From Actinomycetota bacterium (lineage in GTDB: Bacteria; Actinomycetota; Aquicultoria; Aquicultorales; Aquicultoraceae), in NCBI GenBank assembly GCA_030018005.1, contig JASEGT010000017.1, positions 1-37,904 on the forward strand: 37,904 bases of DNA, in the 5' to 3' direction. Position numbers and translations under genes: made by a program. Shown here piece by piece: positions 24,605 to 33,090 of this stretch. Positions within the stretch are counted from its first letter, which is position 1; each line of letters starts with the position of its first letter. A model generated the notes under the pieces. That model made no database searches. It was given only the letters and a program-made list of their open reading frames with translations, and was not told the DNA's origin.

Positions 24605-25384
24605 ATGCACGACAAGACCTCGTTAGCAAGGTTAATCGAAACAGTTCACGCGCTGGCGGCGGGTGACTACCGGAACCGGATTCAAATCGATGAGGCCGGT
24701 GAGCTGGGCGCTCTGGCTGCCGAAGTAAACAAGCTCGCCGATGCCCACCAGATGGCGCACGAGACGATACGCGCGCTCAACCACCAACTTAAACGGACGA
24801 ACTTCGACGCGATAATGGCGCTGACCGAAGCCCTGAGTGCTAAAGACCCTTACACACGCGGTCATTCGGAGCGCGTCTCGATATATTCGCTGTTGCTCTC
24901 GGAAAGCCTGGGGTTAAAGGACGAGGAGATCGATGGGGTCCATATCGGCGCATACCTCCACGATGTCGGTAAAATCGGCATACCCGAGACAATCCTGAAC
25001 AAACAAGGGAAGCTCTCGGCGGACGAGTATAAGCAGATTATGGAGCACGCAAATATATCCGGGCAGATAGTCTCGCAAATCCCGAATCTGTCGCACATCG
25101 CGCAAATGGTCCGTTATCACCACGAGCGCTATGATGGAAACGGTTATCCCGATGGCTTAAGGGCGGACAATATACCGCTCGGTTCGCGAATCCTCTCTAT
25201 CGCGGACGCCTTCGATGCGATGACCTCGGTTCGCCCGTACCGGCCCATATACGAGCCGAAAGAGGCGCTCGTCGAGATAAAGAGCTGCTGCGGGACCCAG
25301 TTCGACCCGGCTCTCTGCGAGGTCTTTGTCGACGCCTACGCGCAGAACTTCGGCGAGTATCTTCCGTACGCGATTGCGTCGTAA
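24605..25384 (+). CDS. HD-GYP domain phosphodiesterase (cytoplasmic)
   Basis: Protein of 259 residues. The N-terminal 55 residues resemble a HAMP segment (TVHALAAGDYRNRIQIDEAGELGALAAEVNKL) but carry no membrane helix. The HD-GYP domain (about 72-250) shows HSERVS, LHDVGKIGIPETILNK, HHERYDGNGYPDGL and ADAFDAMTS. HD-GYP proteins hydrolyse c-di-GMP to GMP or pGpG, and some act on other cyclic dinucleotides. ATG at 24605 has a rather distant AAGGGA. An N-terminal truncation of a longer membrane receptor is one way to explain a HAMP without a helix. It is unrelated in arrangement to the larger GGDEF/HD-GYP gene at 16126. Confidence 0.88.
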   Translation: MHDKTSLARLIETVHALAAGDYRNRIQIDEAGELGALAAEVNKLADAHQMAHETIRALNHQLKRTNFDAIMALTEALSAKDPYTRGHSERVSIYSLLLSESLGLKDEEIDGVHIGAYLHDVGKIGIPETILNKQGKLSADEYKQIMEHANISGQIVSQIPNLSHIAQMVRYHHERYDGNGYPDGLRADNIPLGSRILSIADAFDAMTSVRPYRPIYEPKEALVEIKSCCGTQFDPALCEVFVDAYAQNFGEYLPYAIAS

Positions 25385-25491
25385 ATAAATCTGACTAAAT
25401 TCCCTCTAGCACAGTTGCTGCCTTTTGGCTTTGCGGACCCATGCCCGCCAGGCGAAATACTGTTAGAATACCCTTATGGTCTATTCCTTTT

Positions 25492-25513
25492 ATTCGAGTT
25501 TAATTCGAGGTTA
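25492..25513 (+). repeat. 11-base tandem repeat at the tadA ribosome site
   Basis: ATTCGAGTTTA is followed directly by ATTCGAGGTTA; the second copy supplies the GAGG ribosome site of tadA. Confidence 0.5.
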
Positions 25514-25519
25514 ATATAA

Positions 25520-26047
25520 GTGGTCGAATACGAAGCCGAAGAGGCTGACATCACATATATGAGAATGGCGATAGCCGAGGCGGTCGAGGCGGCGGAGGCC
25601 GGCGAGGTGCCGGTCGGCGCGGTAGTAGTCTGCGACGGAACGGTCGTAGCGACGGCGCGAAACGAGCGCGAAGGACGTGCCTCGGCGCTCGCGCACGCCG
25701 AGATTCTCGCCATCGAGGCGGCCTCGAAGAAACTGGGCCGCTGGCGCTTGAGCGATTGCACCATCTATGTTACGAAAGAGCCGTGCCCGATGTGCGCCGG
25801 CGCAATATTCCAAGCACGGATGGCGCGTCTCGTCTACGGCCCGTCTGACCCCAAAGGCGGTGCCGCCGGAACACTCTTCAACATCGTCGAAGACGAGCGT
25901 CTCAACTGGCGACTACCGGTCACCAGGGGTGTCTTGGAGGAGGAAAACGTCAAGCTGCTCCAGGATTTCTTTAGAGAGAGGCGGCAGCGACCGGGCGGCG
26001 ACACCGGCGAAGGAACCGCAGTTGCCCCGGCGGAAGAACAGCGCTGA
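25520..26047 (+). CDS. tadA: tRNA-specific adenosine deaminase TadA
   Basis: Deaminates A34 to inosine in tRNA-Arg(ACG). Protein of 175 residues. The zinc-site motifs HAE (H59, E61) and PCPMC (C89, C92) and the substrate region (ARLVYGPSDPKGGAAGTL) are all present. The first dozen residues and the last 25 (Pro/Ala/Glu-rich) extend beyond the usual core. GTG at 25520 has GAGG nine bases upstream. Its substrate tRNA is encoded in the same cluster, and the serS-tadA-SRP RNA-dnaX order is the one seen in Bacillus. Confidence 0.94.
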   Translation: MVEYEAEEADITYMRMAIAEAVEAAEAGEVPVGAVVVCDGTVVATARNEREGRASALAHAEILAIEAASKKLGRWRLSDCTIYVTKEPCPMCAGAIFQARMARLVYGPSDPKGGAAGTLFNIVEDERLNWRLPVTRGVLEEENVKLLQDFFRERRQRPGGDTGEGTAVAPAEEQR

Positions 26048-26155
26048 TAGACGTTGTGTTTGCCTGAATTAATTGATAGTATTAGAAAGCGCTTTGGGCG
26101 TGCCGCGCAAGACAGAACCAGACGGGATGCTTAAGGGCGGCAAAAACCGAATATT

Positions 26156-26244
26156 GGAGGAGTCGCATAGTCCGGCCGAGTGCGGCGGTCTCGAAAACCG
26201 TTAGGCCCGCAAGGGCCTCGAGGGTTCGAATCCCTCCTCCTCCG
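26156..26244 (+). tRNA. tRNA-Ser(CGA)
   Basis: Class II tRNA with acceptor GGAGGAG/CTCCTCC, D stem GCAT/GTGC, anticodon stem GCGGT/ACCGT with loop CTCGAAA (anticodon CGA) and T arm GAGGG/CCCTC. The discriminator is G; CCA is not encoded. It reads UCG. The acceptor, D stem and T arm are shared with tRNA-Ser(GGA) 140 bases downstream, so the two probably arose by duplication. Confidence 0.94.
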
Positions 26245-26246
26245 CA

Positions 26247-26270
26247 GAAAAGCTCCTCGGGGAGCTTTTT
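26247..26270 (+). terminator. Rho-independent terminator of tRNA-Ser(CGA)
   Basis: AAAAGCTCC and GGAGCTTTT pair around TCGG, ending in a T run. Confidence 0.85.
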
Positions 26271-26381
26271 CGATTTTCTTGCTCGTTGTTTAAGCGAGGC
26301 CTAGTGCCTGTTTGGTCAAAAAGATGAAAATCAGGCGCCTACGTGTTAAAATGCTAATGCTTGAAATTTAATATAGGTTTC

Positions 26382-26471
26382 GGAGGAGTCGCATAGTTCG
26401 GCCTAGTGCGCGCGACTGGAAATCGCGTTGGCGTTAATAGCGCCTCGAGGGTTCGAATCCCTCCTCCTCCG
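26382..26471 (+). tRNA. tRNA-Ser(GGA)
   Basis: Class II tRNA with acceptor GGAGGAG/CTCCTCC, anticodon stem CGCGA/TCGCG with loop CTGGAAA (anticodon GGA) and T loop TTCGAAT. The discriminator is G, with no encoded CCA. It reads UCC and UCU. It has no terminator of its own: its 3' end is one base from the start of the SRP RNA helix, so both are almost certainly made as one transcript. Confidence 0.94.
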
Positions 26472-26472
26472 C

Positions 26473-26745
26473 ATGACCGTGCTAGGTGGGGAGGTAGCGG
26501 TGCCCTGTATCCGCAATCCGCTATAGCGGGACTGAATTCCTGCTCCAGGCTCCCCGGTTGTGAGGTCGGTTGTTACGCAAGTGGTGTTGAAGGCTGGGTC
26601 CTGCGCAACGGAGACTCGTGAACCCCGTCAGGTCCGGGAGGAAGCAGCGGTAAGCGATCTTTTCCGTGTGCCGTGGGGAAGCCTGGCCGGAGCTAACTAC
26701 GTGGCAACGCTTGGGGCCGGATGTCAAAAGCAGGTGCACGGTCAT
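26473..26745 (+). ncRNA. ffs: Signal recognition particle RNA, large (Alu-containing) type
   Basis: RNA of about 273 nt. The 5' and 3' ends pair (ATGACCGTGC at 26473-26482 with GCACGGTCAT at 26736-26745). The 5' Alu-type domain resembles Bacillus scRNA (GTGCTAGGTGGGGAGGTAGC and following), and the Ffh-binding domain IV is unmistakable (GTCAGGTCCGGGAGGAAGCA near 26629). It works with Ffh to target nascent membrane and exported proteins. The domain IV loop reads GGGAGG where the common form is GGAAGG. Large SRP RNAs are typical of Firmicutes and some deep lineages rather than most actinobacteria. Ends are set by the terminal helix and may be a few bases off. Confidence 0.95.
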
Positions 26746-26763
26746 CTTATTGCAGGCATTGAG

Positions 26764-26789
26764 AAAGGCGCTCAAAGGGGCGCTTTTTT
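26764..26789 (+). terminator. Rho-independent terminator of the SRP RNA
   Basis: AAAGGCGC and GCGCTTTT pair (one G-T) around TCAAAGGG, followed by T residues, about 20 bases after the SRP RNA end. Confidence 0.8.
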
Positions 26790-26938
26790 CTATTCATACG
26801 CGCGCGTTTCGCGCTAAGCGAATCCTTCGATTTCAGCCTGGTCGGGCGCCGCCGGCGGTCGCCGTCTTCTTTGACTTGACCCGTCAAATCTGATACGTTT
26901 TGCTTAATCATTTAAGCGGCTACGACCGGAGGCTTATC

Positions 26939-28678
26939 TTGTCTTACGTTTCACTCTATCGGAAATGGCGGCCTCAGACCTTCGACGAGATAGCAGGTCA
27001 ATCCCACATAACCCAAACCCTTCAGAACGCAATCGATAAAGGACGCATCTCGCACGCATACCTCTTTTGCGGCCCGCGCGGCACCGGAAAGACGACGACC
27101 GCCCGAGCGCTGGCAAAAGCCATAAACTGCGTCGAGGGGCCGACCTCGAGCCCGTGTAATAAGTGCGAATCGTGCCGGTCGATAAATGACGGCAGCTCCA
27201 TCGACGTGCTTGAACTCGACGCCGCCTCGAACCGCCGGGTGGAGGAGATACGCGACCTCCTCGAGAAGATTCCATACAGCGCGAGCGGCGGAAACAAAAA
27301 GGTCTATATCATCGACGAGGTACACATGCTGACCACCGAGTCGTTTAACACGCTCTTGAAGACGCTCGAAGAGCCGCCGGAGCACGTCATCTTCGTGCTC
27401 GCCACGACCGAGCCGCACAAGGTGATCCCGACGATACTCTCGCGGTGCCAGCGGTTTGACTTCAGACGAATCTCCCCGCCCGATATCGAGGCGCGGCTCG
27501 CGCACGTAGCCGAGGCCGAGGGGATCTCAATAGAGACGGCCGCCCTATCGCTCATCTCGCATCATGCCCAGGGGGCGCTCCGTGACGCGCTGGGCGCGCT
27601 CGAGCAGCTCGGCTCCTATACTAACGAAAAGATAACGAGCGCCGATGTCATCGCATTGCTCGGGCTGACCGATAGTGAGCTTCTCTTCGATTTCACCGAT
27701 TTACTGAGCAAGGATGACCTTGCCGGCGGCCTTCTCTTCATAGACGAGCTGGTCGCCAAAGGAGTCGATTTGCGCCAGTTTATCCAGGACCTTCTCGGGC
27801 ACTTGCGCAACGTCTTTCTAAAGCAGAGTGTCCGGGATATGGAGCCGGCCGGCGTTCCCGACGACTTTAAAGAACGGCTTTCGTCACAAGCGGCCCAAAT
27901 CGAGGCGCAGACGCTCACCTCATATATACAGGTGCTCAACGATGTCTACGGACAATCCAGATGGTCCACCGACCTGCGCCTTCTCTTCGAAATAGCCCTT
28001 TTCAGGCTCGCCAAGAGAGAGAAGGACGCCTCTTTCGAGGGGATACTCCGTCGCCTGGAGCGCCTTGAGAGTGCGGCGCTCAACGGTGCGCTCCCGCCGG
28101 CGCCGGCCGCACCGGCCAGTGCGCCGAAGAAGCCGGCTCGAGCAACCACGCCGAACAAGCCGGATGGCGTCGTATCGACGGCCCCGCTCGAACCAGTCGC
28201 GCCGGTCGAACCGGTACCGGCGCAGGCGACGGAGGGGGGCGCTATCGCTGCGCCGCAGCCAAGCGGTGGTGCCATTGACATCGAGACGGTTCGCAAGGCG
28301 TGGCCGCAGGTGCTCAAGCTCGTCAAAGACAAGAAGCCGTCGCGCTACAATTTTTTTGCCGGCGGCAAACCTGTGCGTGTCGACAGCGGCGTGCTGGTTC
28401 TCGCACTCAAGAAAAGCGACAAGGAGTTTGTCGAGACGCCCGAAAACATCCAGCTGCTGCGCAATATCCTTAAGTTAGTGACCGGTTTCGACATCCCGAT
28501 CCACTGCGAACTCGCCAACGGCGCGCCCAAAACGGTCGCGGTATCGGAGGGCGATGCCGCGGCGGATGATATGCTCGAGCCGGATGATTACATAAAATTG
28601 GTTCAGGATACATTTGGTGCTAAGATAGTCGAAGATATTTCCGTCAAGGAGACCGAGAGTCAGGGGGAAGAATCGTGA
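26939..28678 (+). CDS. dnaX: DNA polymerase III subunit gamma/tau DnaX
   Basis: Clamp-loader ATPase of 579 residues. The TTG start at 26939 has GGAGG six bases upstream and gives the family N-terminus MSYVSLYRKWRP; a frame opening at 26900 lacks a ribosome site. The AAA+ core shows GPRGTGKT (45-52), a zinc site (C64, C73, C76, C79), DEVHML and SRCQRF. A Pro/Ala-rich linker lies at roughly 375-445, followed by a C-terminal domain. I see no A-rich slippery site followed by a hairpin, so no evidence for a shorter gamma form by frameshifting. It overlaps ybaB by four bases. Confidence 0.96.
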   Translation: MSYVSLYRKWRPQTFDEIAGQSHITQTLQNAIDKGRISHAYLFCGPRGTGKTTTARALAKAINCVEGPTSSPCNKCESCRSINDGSSIDVLELDAASNRRVEEIRDLLEKIPYSASGGNKKVYIIDEVHMLTTESFNTLLKTLEEPPEHVIFVLATTEPHKVIPTILSRCQRFDFRRISPPDIEARLAHVAEAEGISIETAALSLISHHAQGALRDALGALEQLGSYTNEKITSADVIALLGLTDSELLFDFTDLLSKDDLAGGLLFIDELVAKGVDLRQFIQDLLGHLRNVFLKQSVRDMEPAGVPDDFKERLSSQAAQIEAQTLTSYIQVLNDVYGQSRWSTDLRLLFEIALFRLAKREKDASFEGILRRLERLESAALNGALPPAPAAPASAPKKPARATTPNKPDGVVSTAPLEPVAPVEPVPAQATEGGAIAAPQPSGGAIDIETVRKAWPQVLKLVKDKKPSRYNFFAGGKPVRVDSGVLVLALKKSDKEFVETPENIQLLRNILKLVTGFDIPIHCELANGAPKTVAVSEGDAAADDMLEPDDYIKLVQDTFGAKIVEDISVKETESQGEES

Positions 28679-29007
28679 AGGGCCAGTACGGAAACATGAT
28701 GAAACAGGTACAGAAGATGCAGGCCGATATGGCGCGCGTCGAGCAAGAGCTAACCGAGACCAACATCGAAGCAAGCGCCGGCGGCGGGGCCGTCAAAGCG
28801 GTCGTCACCGGCAAGCAGCAAATCGTTGAGATAAAGATAGACCCATCGGTAGTCGACCCTGAAGACGTCGAGATACTCGAGGATATGGTTGTAGCCGCCG
28901 TCAGCGAAGCGCTTCGCCAATCGCAGGAACTCGCTCAGAGTAAGCTCGCCGCGGTGACCGGGCCGCTTGCCGGAGGTCTGGGCGGCCTAGGGTTGCCGGG
29001 CTTCTAG
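28675..29007 (+). CDS. ybaB: YbaB/EbfC family nucleoid-associated protein
   Basis: Small DNA-binding protein of 110 residues. The N-terminal helix (MMKQVQKMQADMARVEQEL), the signature strand region (IEASAGGGAVKAVVTGKQQIVEIKIDPSVVDP) and the C-terminal helix (DMVVAAVSEALRQSQELAQSKL) fit the family. A Gly/Leu-rich tail follows. The GTG start overlaps the dnaX stop (GTGA). dnaX-ybaB-recR is a widespread operon. Confidence 0.94.
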   Translation: MKGQYGNMMKQVQKMQADMARVEQELTETNIEASAGGGAVKAVVTGKQQIVEIKIDPSVVDPEDVEILEDMVVAAVSEALRQSQELAQSKLAAVTGPLAGGLGGLGLPGF

Positions 29008-29034
29008 CCCCACATATTCTAGCCCCACATATTT
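29005..29034 (+). repeat. 15-base tandem repeat after ybaB
   Basis: TAGCCCCACATATTC is followed directly by TAGCCCCACATATTT; the first copy contains the ybaB stop codon. It looks like a local slippage duplication. Confidence 0.6.
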
Positions 29035-29049
29035 TATCTCCAAATCAGG

Positions 29050-29055
29050 TATAAT
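29050..29055 (+). promoter_or_regulatory. Possible -10 element for recR
   Basis: A perfect TATAAT lies in the ybaB-recR gap about 100 bases before recR; no good -35 is visible. It suggests recR may also be transcribed on its own. Confidence 0.35.
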
Positions 29056-29150
29056 CAAGGGCAGCGCGAGTGCCGCGCACGCGCATTTTCAAGCTGACGG
29101 CTGTGAGGCAAACAGCTGAAAGCAGAAAGAAAGCAAGGTGGATTTTAAAT

Positions 29151-29750
<600 letters not shown>

Positions 29751-29790
29751 TGTTACTATTCCGGTTACTTACCGTGTGCATAGCATCAAT

Positions 29791-29853
29791 TGTGACGAAC
29801 ATGTAACGAACCTGTTGACAGGCTAACGTGTCGACCATTAGAATTCTTCTAAT
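29791..29853 (+). promoter_or_regulatory. por operon promoter with 11-base direct repeats and a -10 palindrome
   Basis: TTGACA (29815-29820) and TAGAAT (29839-29844) are 18 bases apart. Just upstream TGTGACGAACA (29791-29801) is followed head-to-tail by TGTAACGAACC (29802-29812), and a third TGT triplet begins the next 11-base step over the -35. The -10 lies inside a perfect inverted repeat, ATTAGAA-TTC-TTCTAAT (29837-29853). The leader then carries ATTTGA-CAAGTC-TCAAAT (29899-29916) before the ribosome site. Together these suggest an activator site, an operator and possibly a leader element. Confidence 0.55.
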
Positions 29854-29931
29854 TGCCTTATAAGCAACCGTTCTGCTTTGCAAGCGATAGAGGAACACAT
29901 TTGACAAGTCTCAAATTTTTCGGAGGTGACA

Positions 29932-30510
29932 ATGGCAGAGGTAAAACTTACTGAGATTCGCTGGCACGCACGCGGCGGCCAAGGCGCCGTTACTGCGGCA
30001 AAGCTTCTGGCTGAGACCGCGCTCTCGCAAGGCCAGTATTTTCAGGCGTTTCCGGAGTACGGCCCGGAAAGGATGGGCGCTCCGATTCAAGCGTTCACGA
30101 GAATCAGCAGTGAACCGATCCATATTCGCAGCAGTATCGCGAATCCGGAGATCGTAGTCGTTCTCGACCCCACGCTGTTGAAGGCGGTCGATGTTACGTC
30201 GGGCATGCACGCAGACGGCGTCCTAATCGTCAATACGGACGATGAGCCGAAAGCGATTCGCAAGGCGATGGGCCTCAAGGGCCGCACGATATTTACGGTC
30301 AATGCGACTAGAATCGCGCAGGAGACGATAGGCCGGCCGATTCCGAACACGCCCATGATGGGCGCGCTCGTCAAGGCTACCGGCATGATGCCGATAGGAA
30401 ACCTCACCGACTATGTTCGCAAATCCTTCGGCAAGAAGTTTTCCGAGGAGATTATCGAGGGCAACGTGCGGGCGGTTGAGCGTGCCTATGCGGAGGTGAA
30501 AGCAGAATGA
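29932..30510 (+). CDS. porC: Pyruvate:ferredoxin oxidoreductase gamma subunit
   Basis: Gamma subunit of the four-subunit 2-oxoacid:ferredoxin oxidoreductase, 192 residues. Signature RWHARGGQGAVTAAKLLAE and FPEYGPERMGAPIQAF are present. ATG at 29932 has GGAGG five bases upstream; a GTG two codons earlier overlaps the ribosome site and is less likely. First gene of porCDAB, overlapping porD by four bases. The complex makes acetyl-CoA, CO2 and reduced ferredoxin from pyruvate, or the reverse. Confidence 0.94.
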   Translation: MAEVKLTEIRWHARGGQGAVTAAKLLAETALSQGQYFQAFPEYGPERMGAPIQAFTRISSEPIHIRSSIANPEIVVVLDPTLLKAVDVTSGMHADGVLIVNTDDEPKAIRKAMGLKGRTIFTVNATRIAQETIGRPIPNTPMMGALVKATGMMPIGNLTDYVRKSFGKKFSEEIIEGNVRAVERAYAEVKAE

Positions 30511-30815
30511 AATGGAACATAAAAGACGCCGAGCACTGGAGCTGGAAGAAATATCCCGAAGGCGCACTCATTCTTGAGGGCGGCAACGCCGCGTATTATA
30601 AGACCGGCGGCTGGCGTACCGACAAGCCCGCGTGGGATGAGGAGAAATGTACCCAATGCTTGATTTGCTGGATAAGCTGCCCCGACTCATCGATTATAGT
30701 AAAAGATGAGAAGTGGGATAGCTTCGATTACGACCACTGCAAGGGATGCGGCATCTGCGCGAAAGTCTGCCCGGTCGACGCTATCTCTATGCATCCCGAA
30801 GGAGGCGAGGAATAA
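30507..30815 (+). CDS. porD: Pyruvate:ferredoxin oxidoreductase delta subunit (2[4Fe-4S])
   Basis: Ferredoxin-like subunit of 102 residues with two complete cluster motifs: C48, C51, C54, C58 (CTQCLICWISCP) and C78, C81, C84, C88 (CKGCGICAKVCP). The N-terminal 40 residues are the usual POR delta extension. ATGA overlap with porC; the stop overlaps the porA ATG by one base. It passes electrons from the TPP site to external ferredoxin. Confidence 0.94.
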   Translation: MKWNIKDAEHWSWKKYPEGALILEGGNAAYYKTGGWRTDKPAWDEEKCTQCLICWISCPDSSIIVKDEKWDSFDYDHCKGCGICAKVCPVDAISMHPEGGEE

Positions 30816-32020
30816 TGGCAAAGACAGCGACTAAGCAAAAAATCGTGGCGATGACCGGTAACGCGGGCTGTGCGCTCGCGATGAAACAGATAAACCCGGA
30901 TGTCGTCGCCGCGTATCCGATTACACCGCAGACGACGATTGTCGAGGAGTTCGCGAACTACGTGGCCAATGGCGTTGTAGATACCGAATATATCAATGTC
31001 GAGTCGGAGCATAGCGCGATGAGCGCCTGTATCGGCGCGTCCGCCGCCGGGGCTCGTGTCATGACCAGTACCTCGTCCCAAGGCCTGGCGCTTATGTGGG
31101 AAGAACTCTCTATTGCGTCCTCACTCCGGTTACCGATTGTCATGCAGACCGTAAACCGGGCGCTCTCCGGCCCGATAAACATCCACTGCGACCATTCGGA
31201 CTCGATGGGCGCGCGTGATATGGGCTGGATACACCTCTTCGCCGAGACGGCGCAAGAGGCCTACGATAACACGATTATGGCCATTAAAATAGCCGAGCAC
31301 AAAGATGTGCGCTTACCGGTCATGTCGATGCACGACGGGTTTATTACCAGCCATGCGATCGACCGCTTCGAGGTTTTAGACGATGCCGACGTAAAGAAAT
31401 TTGTCGGAAATTACATGCCGAAGCACTCGCTTCTATATAACCCGAACGAGCCCGTGACCTTTGGCCCGTTCGCGATGCCGGCCTTCTACTACGAGCAGAG
31501 AAAACAGTTGCGCGTCGCGATTGACGGTTCAAAAGACATCGTCATGAAGGTCACCGACGACTTCGCGAAACTATCCGGCCGGCAGTATGGCCTCTTCGAA
31601 GAGTACAGGCTAGACGATGCCGACGTAGCCGTTGTGGTTCTCGGCTCGACCGCCGGAACCACCCGCTACGTCATCGACGCGATGCGCGCGCAGGGCGTCA
31701 AAGTCGGCATGCTTAAGCTACGAGTCTTCAGGCCTTTCCCGGCCGAAGAGATAGCGCAAGCGCTCTCGAAGATAAAGGCGGTTGGCGTGATGGATCGTTC
31801 AGATACCGTCGGTACGCTTGGCGGCCCGGTCTATGTCGAGATAAAGGCAGCGCTCTACAACAGCAAGCAGCGCCCGGCAATGCAGGGCTATGTCTACGGC
31901 CTAGGCGGTAGGGATACGGGACCGGACCAGATCGAGACGGTCATAGGCGACCTCGTCAAAGTAGTCAAAGGTGAACAATCGCCGCGCGAGGCCGTTACAT
32001 TACTTGGAGTAAAGGAGTAG
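30815..32020 (+). CDS. porA: Pyruvate:ferredoxin oxidoreductase alpha subunit
   Basis: Alpha subunit of 401 residues. Family motifs include GNAGCALAMKQINPDVVAAYPITPQT near the start, the segment INVESEHSAMSA, TSTSSQGLALM, and a C-terminal domain with VVVLGSTAGTTRYVIDA. The ATG at 30815 has GGAGG upstream; an upstream open frame inside porD is not used. Translational coupling with porD is likely from the one-base overlap. Confidence 0.95.
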   Translation: MAKTATKQKIVAMTGNAGCALAMKQINPDVVAAYPITPQTTIVEEFANYVANGVVDTEYINVESEHSAMSACIGASAAGARVMTSTSSQGLALMWEELSIASSLRLPIVMQTVNRALSGPINIHCDHSDSMGARDMGWIHLFAETAQEAYDNTIMAIKIAEHKDVRLPVMSMHDGFITSHAIDRFEVLDDADVKKFVGNYMPKHSLLYNPNEPVTFGPFAMPAFYYEQRKQLRVAIDGSKDIVMKVTDDFAKLSGRQYGLFEEYRLDDADVAVVVLGSTAGTTRYVIDAMRAQGVKVGMLKLRVFRPFPAEEIAQALSKIKAVGVMDRSDTVGTLGGPVYVEIKAALYNSKQRPAMQGYVYGLGGRDTGPDQIETVIGDLVKVVKGEQSPREAVTLLGVKE

Positions 32021-32027
32021 GAGGCAG

Positions 32028-32951
32028 ATGGCAACTATAAAAGAGCTTAGCAGGAAACCCGAGCTTCTAACCGGCGGCCACAGGCTGTGCGCCGGTTGCG
32101 GTGCCTCCATCGCGGTTCGCCAGGTGTTGCTCGGTGCAAATGACCAGGTCATCGCCGGTTCAGCAACCGGCTGTTTGGAAGTCTCGACAACACCGTACCC
32201 GTTTTCGGCGTGGAAGATACCATTTATCCACAATGCGTTTGAGAATTCCGCGGCCACCATCAGCGGCGTCGAGGCGGCTTACAACGCGCTCAAGCGTAGA
32301 GGCAAGATAGAGAAGAAAATGAAATTCGTCGCTTTCGGCGGCGATGGCGGCACCTACGACATTGGTCTACAATCGCTCTCCGGGGCGATGGAGCGCGGCC
32401 ACGACATGGTCTACGTCTGCTACGATAATGGTGCGTACATGAACACCGGCATCCAGCGCTCGGGGTCGACCCCGTTCGGCGCGGCAACCACGACTTCACC
32501 GGCCGGCAAGGTGCGCCCGGGTAAGCCTCAGCAGAGAAAAGATCTCACCCAAATCATAGCGGCGCATAACATACCGTATGTGGCGCAGGCGTCCATAAGC
32601 CATTGGAAAGACCTGGTCAAAAAGGCCGAGAAGGCGTTTTCAGTCGAAGGCCCGGCTTTCTTGAACGTGATGGCGCCGTGCCCGCGCGGCTGGAGGACGC
32701 CGAACGAAATCACTATCGAGATATCCAAGATATCGGTGCAGACCGGCTTCTGGCCGCTCTACGAGGTCGAAGACGGGGAGTGGAAGCTCAACTTCAAGCC
32801 GAAGGAGCTTAAGCCGATTACCGACTTCTTGAAACCGCAAGGCCGCTTTAGGCATCTCTTTAAGCCGGGCAACGAGCACTTGCTGGAGACAGCTCAGGCC
32901 GAGATAGACAAGAACTGGAGCTGGCTCAAGAAACGCTGCGGCGTGGAATAA
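32028..32951 (+). CDS. porB: Pyruvate:ferredoxin oxidoreductase beta subunit (TPP-binding)
   Basis: TPP-binding subunit of 307 residues. The cofactor motif FGGDGGTYDIGLQSL and the DNGAYMNTGIQRSG substrate segment are intact. Cluster cysteines are visible (HRLCAGCGAS, C21 and C24; TGCLEVST; MAPCPRGW). The ATG has AGGAGG seven bases upstream. Last gene of the operon, followed by a strong terminator. Substrate could be another 2-oxoacid, but pyruvate fits best. Confidence 0.95.
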   Translation: MATIKELSRKPELLTGGHRLCAGCGASIAVRQVLLGANDQVIAGSATGCLEVSTTPYPFSAWKIPFIHNAFENSAATISGVEAAYNALKRRGKIEKKMKFVAFGGDGGTYDIGLQSLSGAMERGHDMVYVCYDNGAYMNTGIQRSGSTPFGAATTTSPAGKVRPGKPQQRKDLTQIIAAHNIPYVAQASISHWKDLVKKAEKAFSVEGPAFLNVMAPCPRGWRTPNEITIEISKISVQTGFWPLYEVEDGEWKLNFKPKELKPITDFLKPQGRFRHLFKPGNEHLLETAQAEIDKNWSWLKKRCGVE

Positions 32952-33015
32952 CCCTAAATCTGGGACCGATTCTGGGCCGGCGTAAAGAGCCTGGAGTCCG
33001 GGGGTTGGGATAGAA

Positions 33016-33046
33016 AGAGGGGCCGAGTAATAGCTCGGCCCTTTTG
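33016..33046 (+). terminator. Rho-independent terminator of the por operon
   Basis: GGGCCGAG pairs perfectly with CTCGGCCC around TAATAG, extended by weaker pairs and followed by TTTT. Confidence 0.9.
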
Positions 33047-33090
33047 TATACTACATAAGGTAGAATAATGACGAGTGGAGATACCTGCCA

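Noticed and set aside
28020-28300. Programmed frameshift in dnaX producing gamma
   Set aside because: No A-rich slippery heptamer with a downstream hairpin is visible in the linker region.
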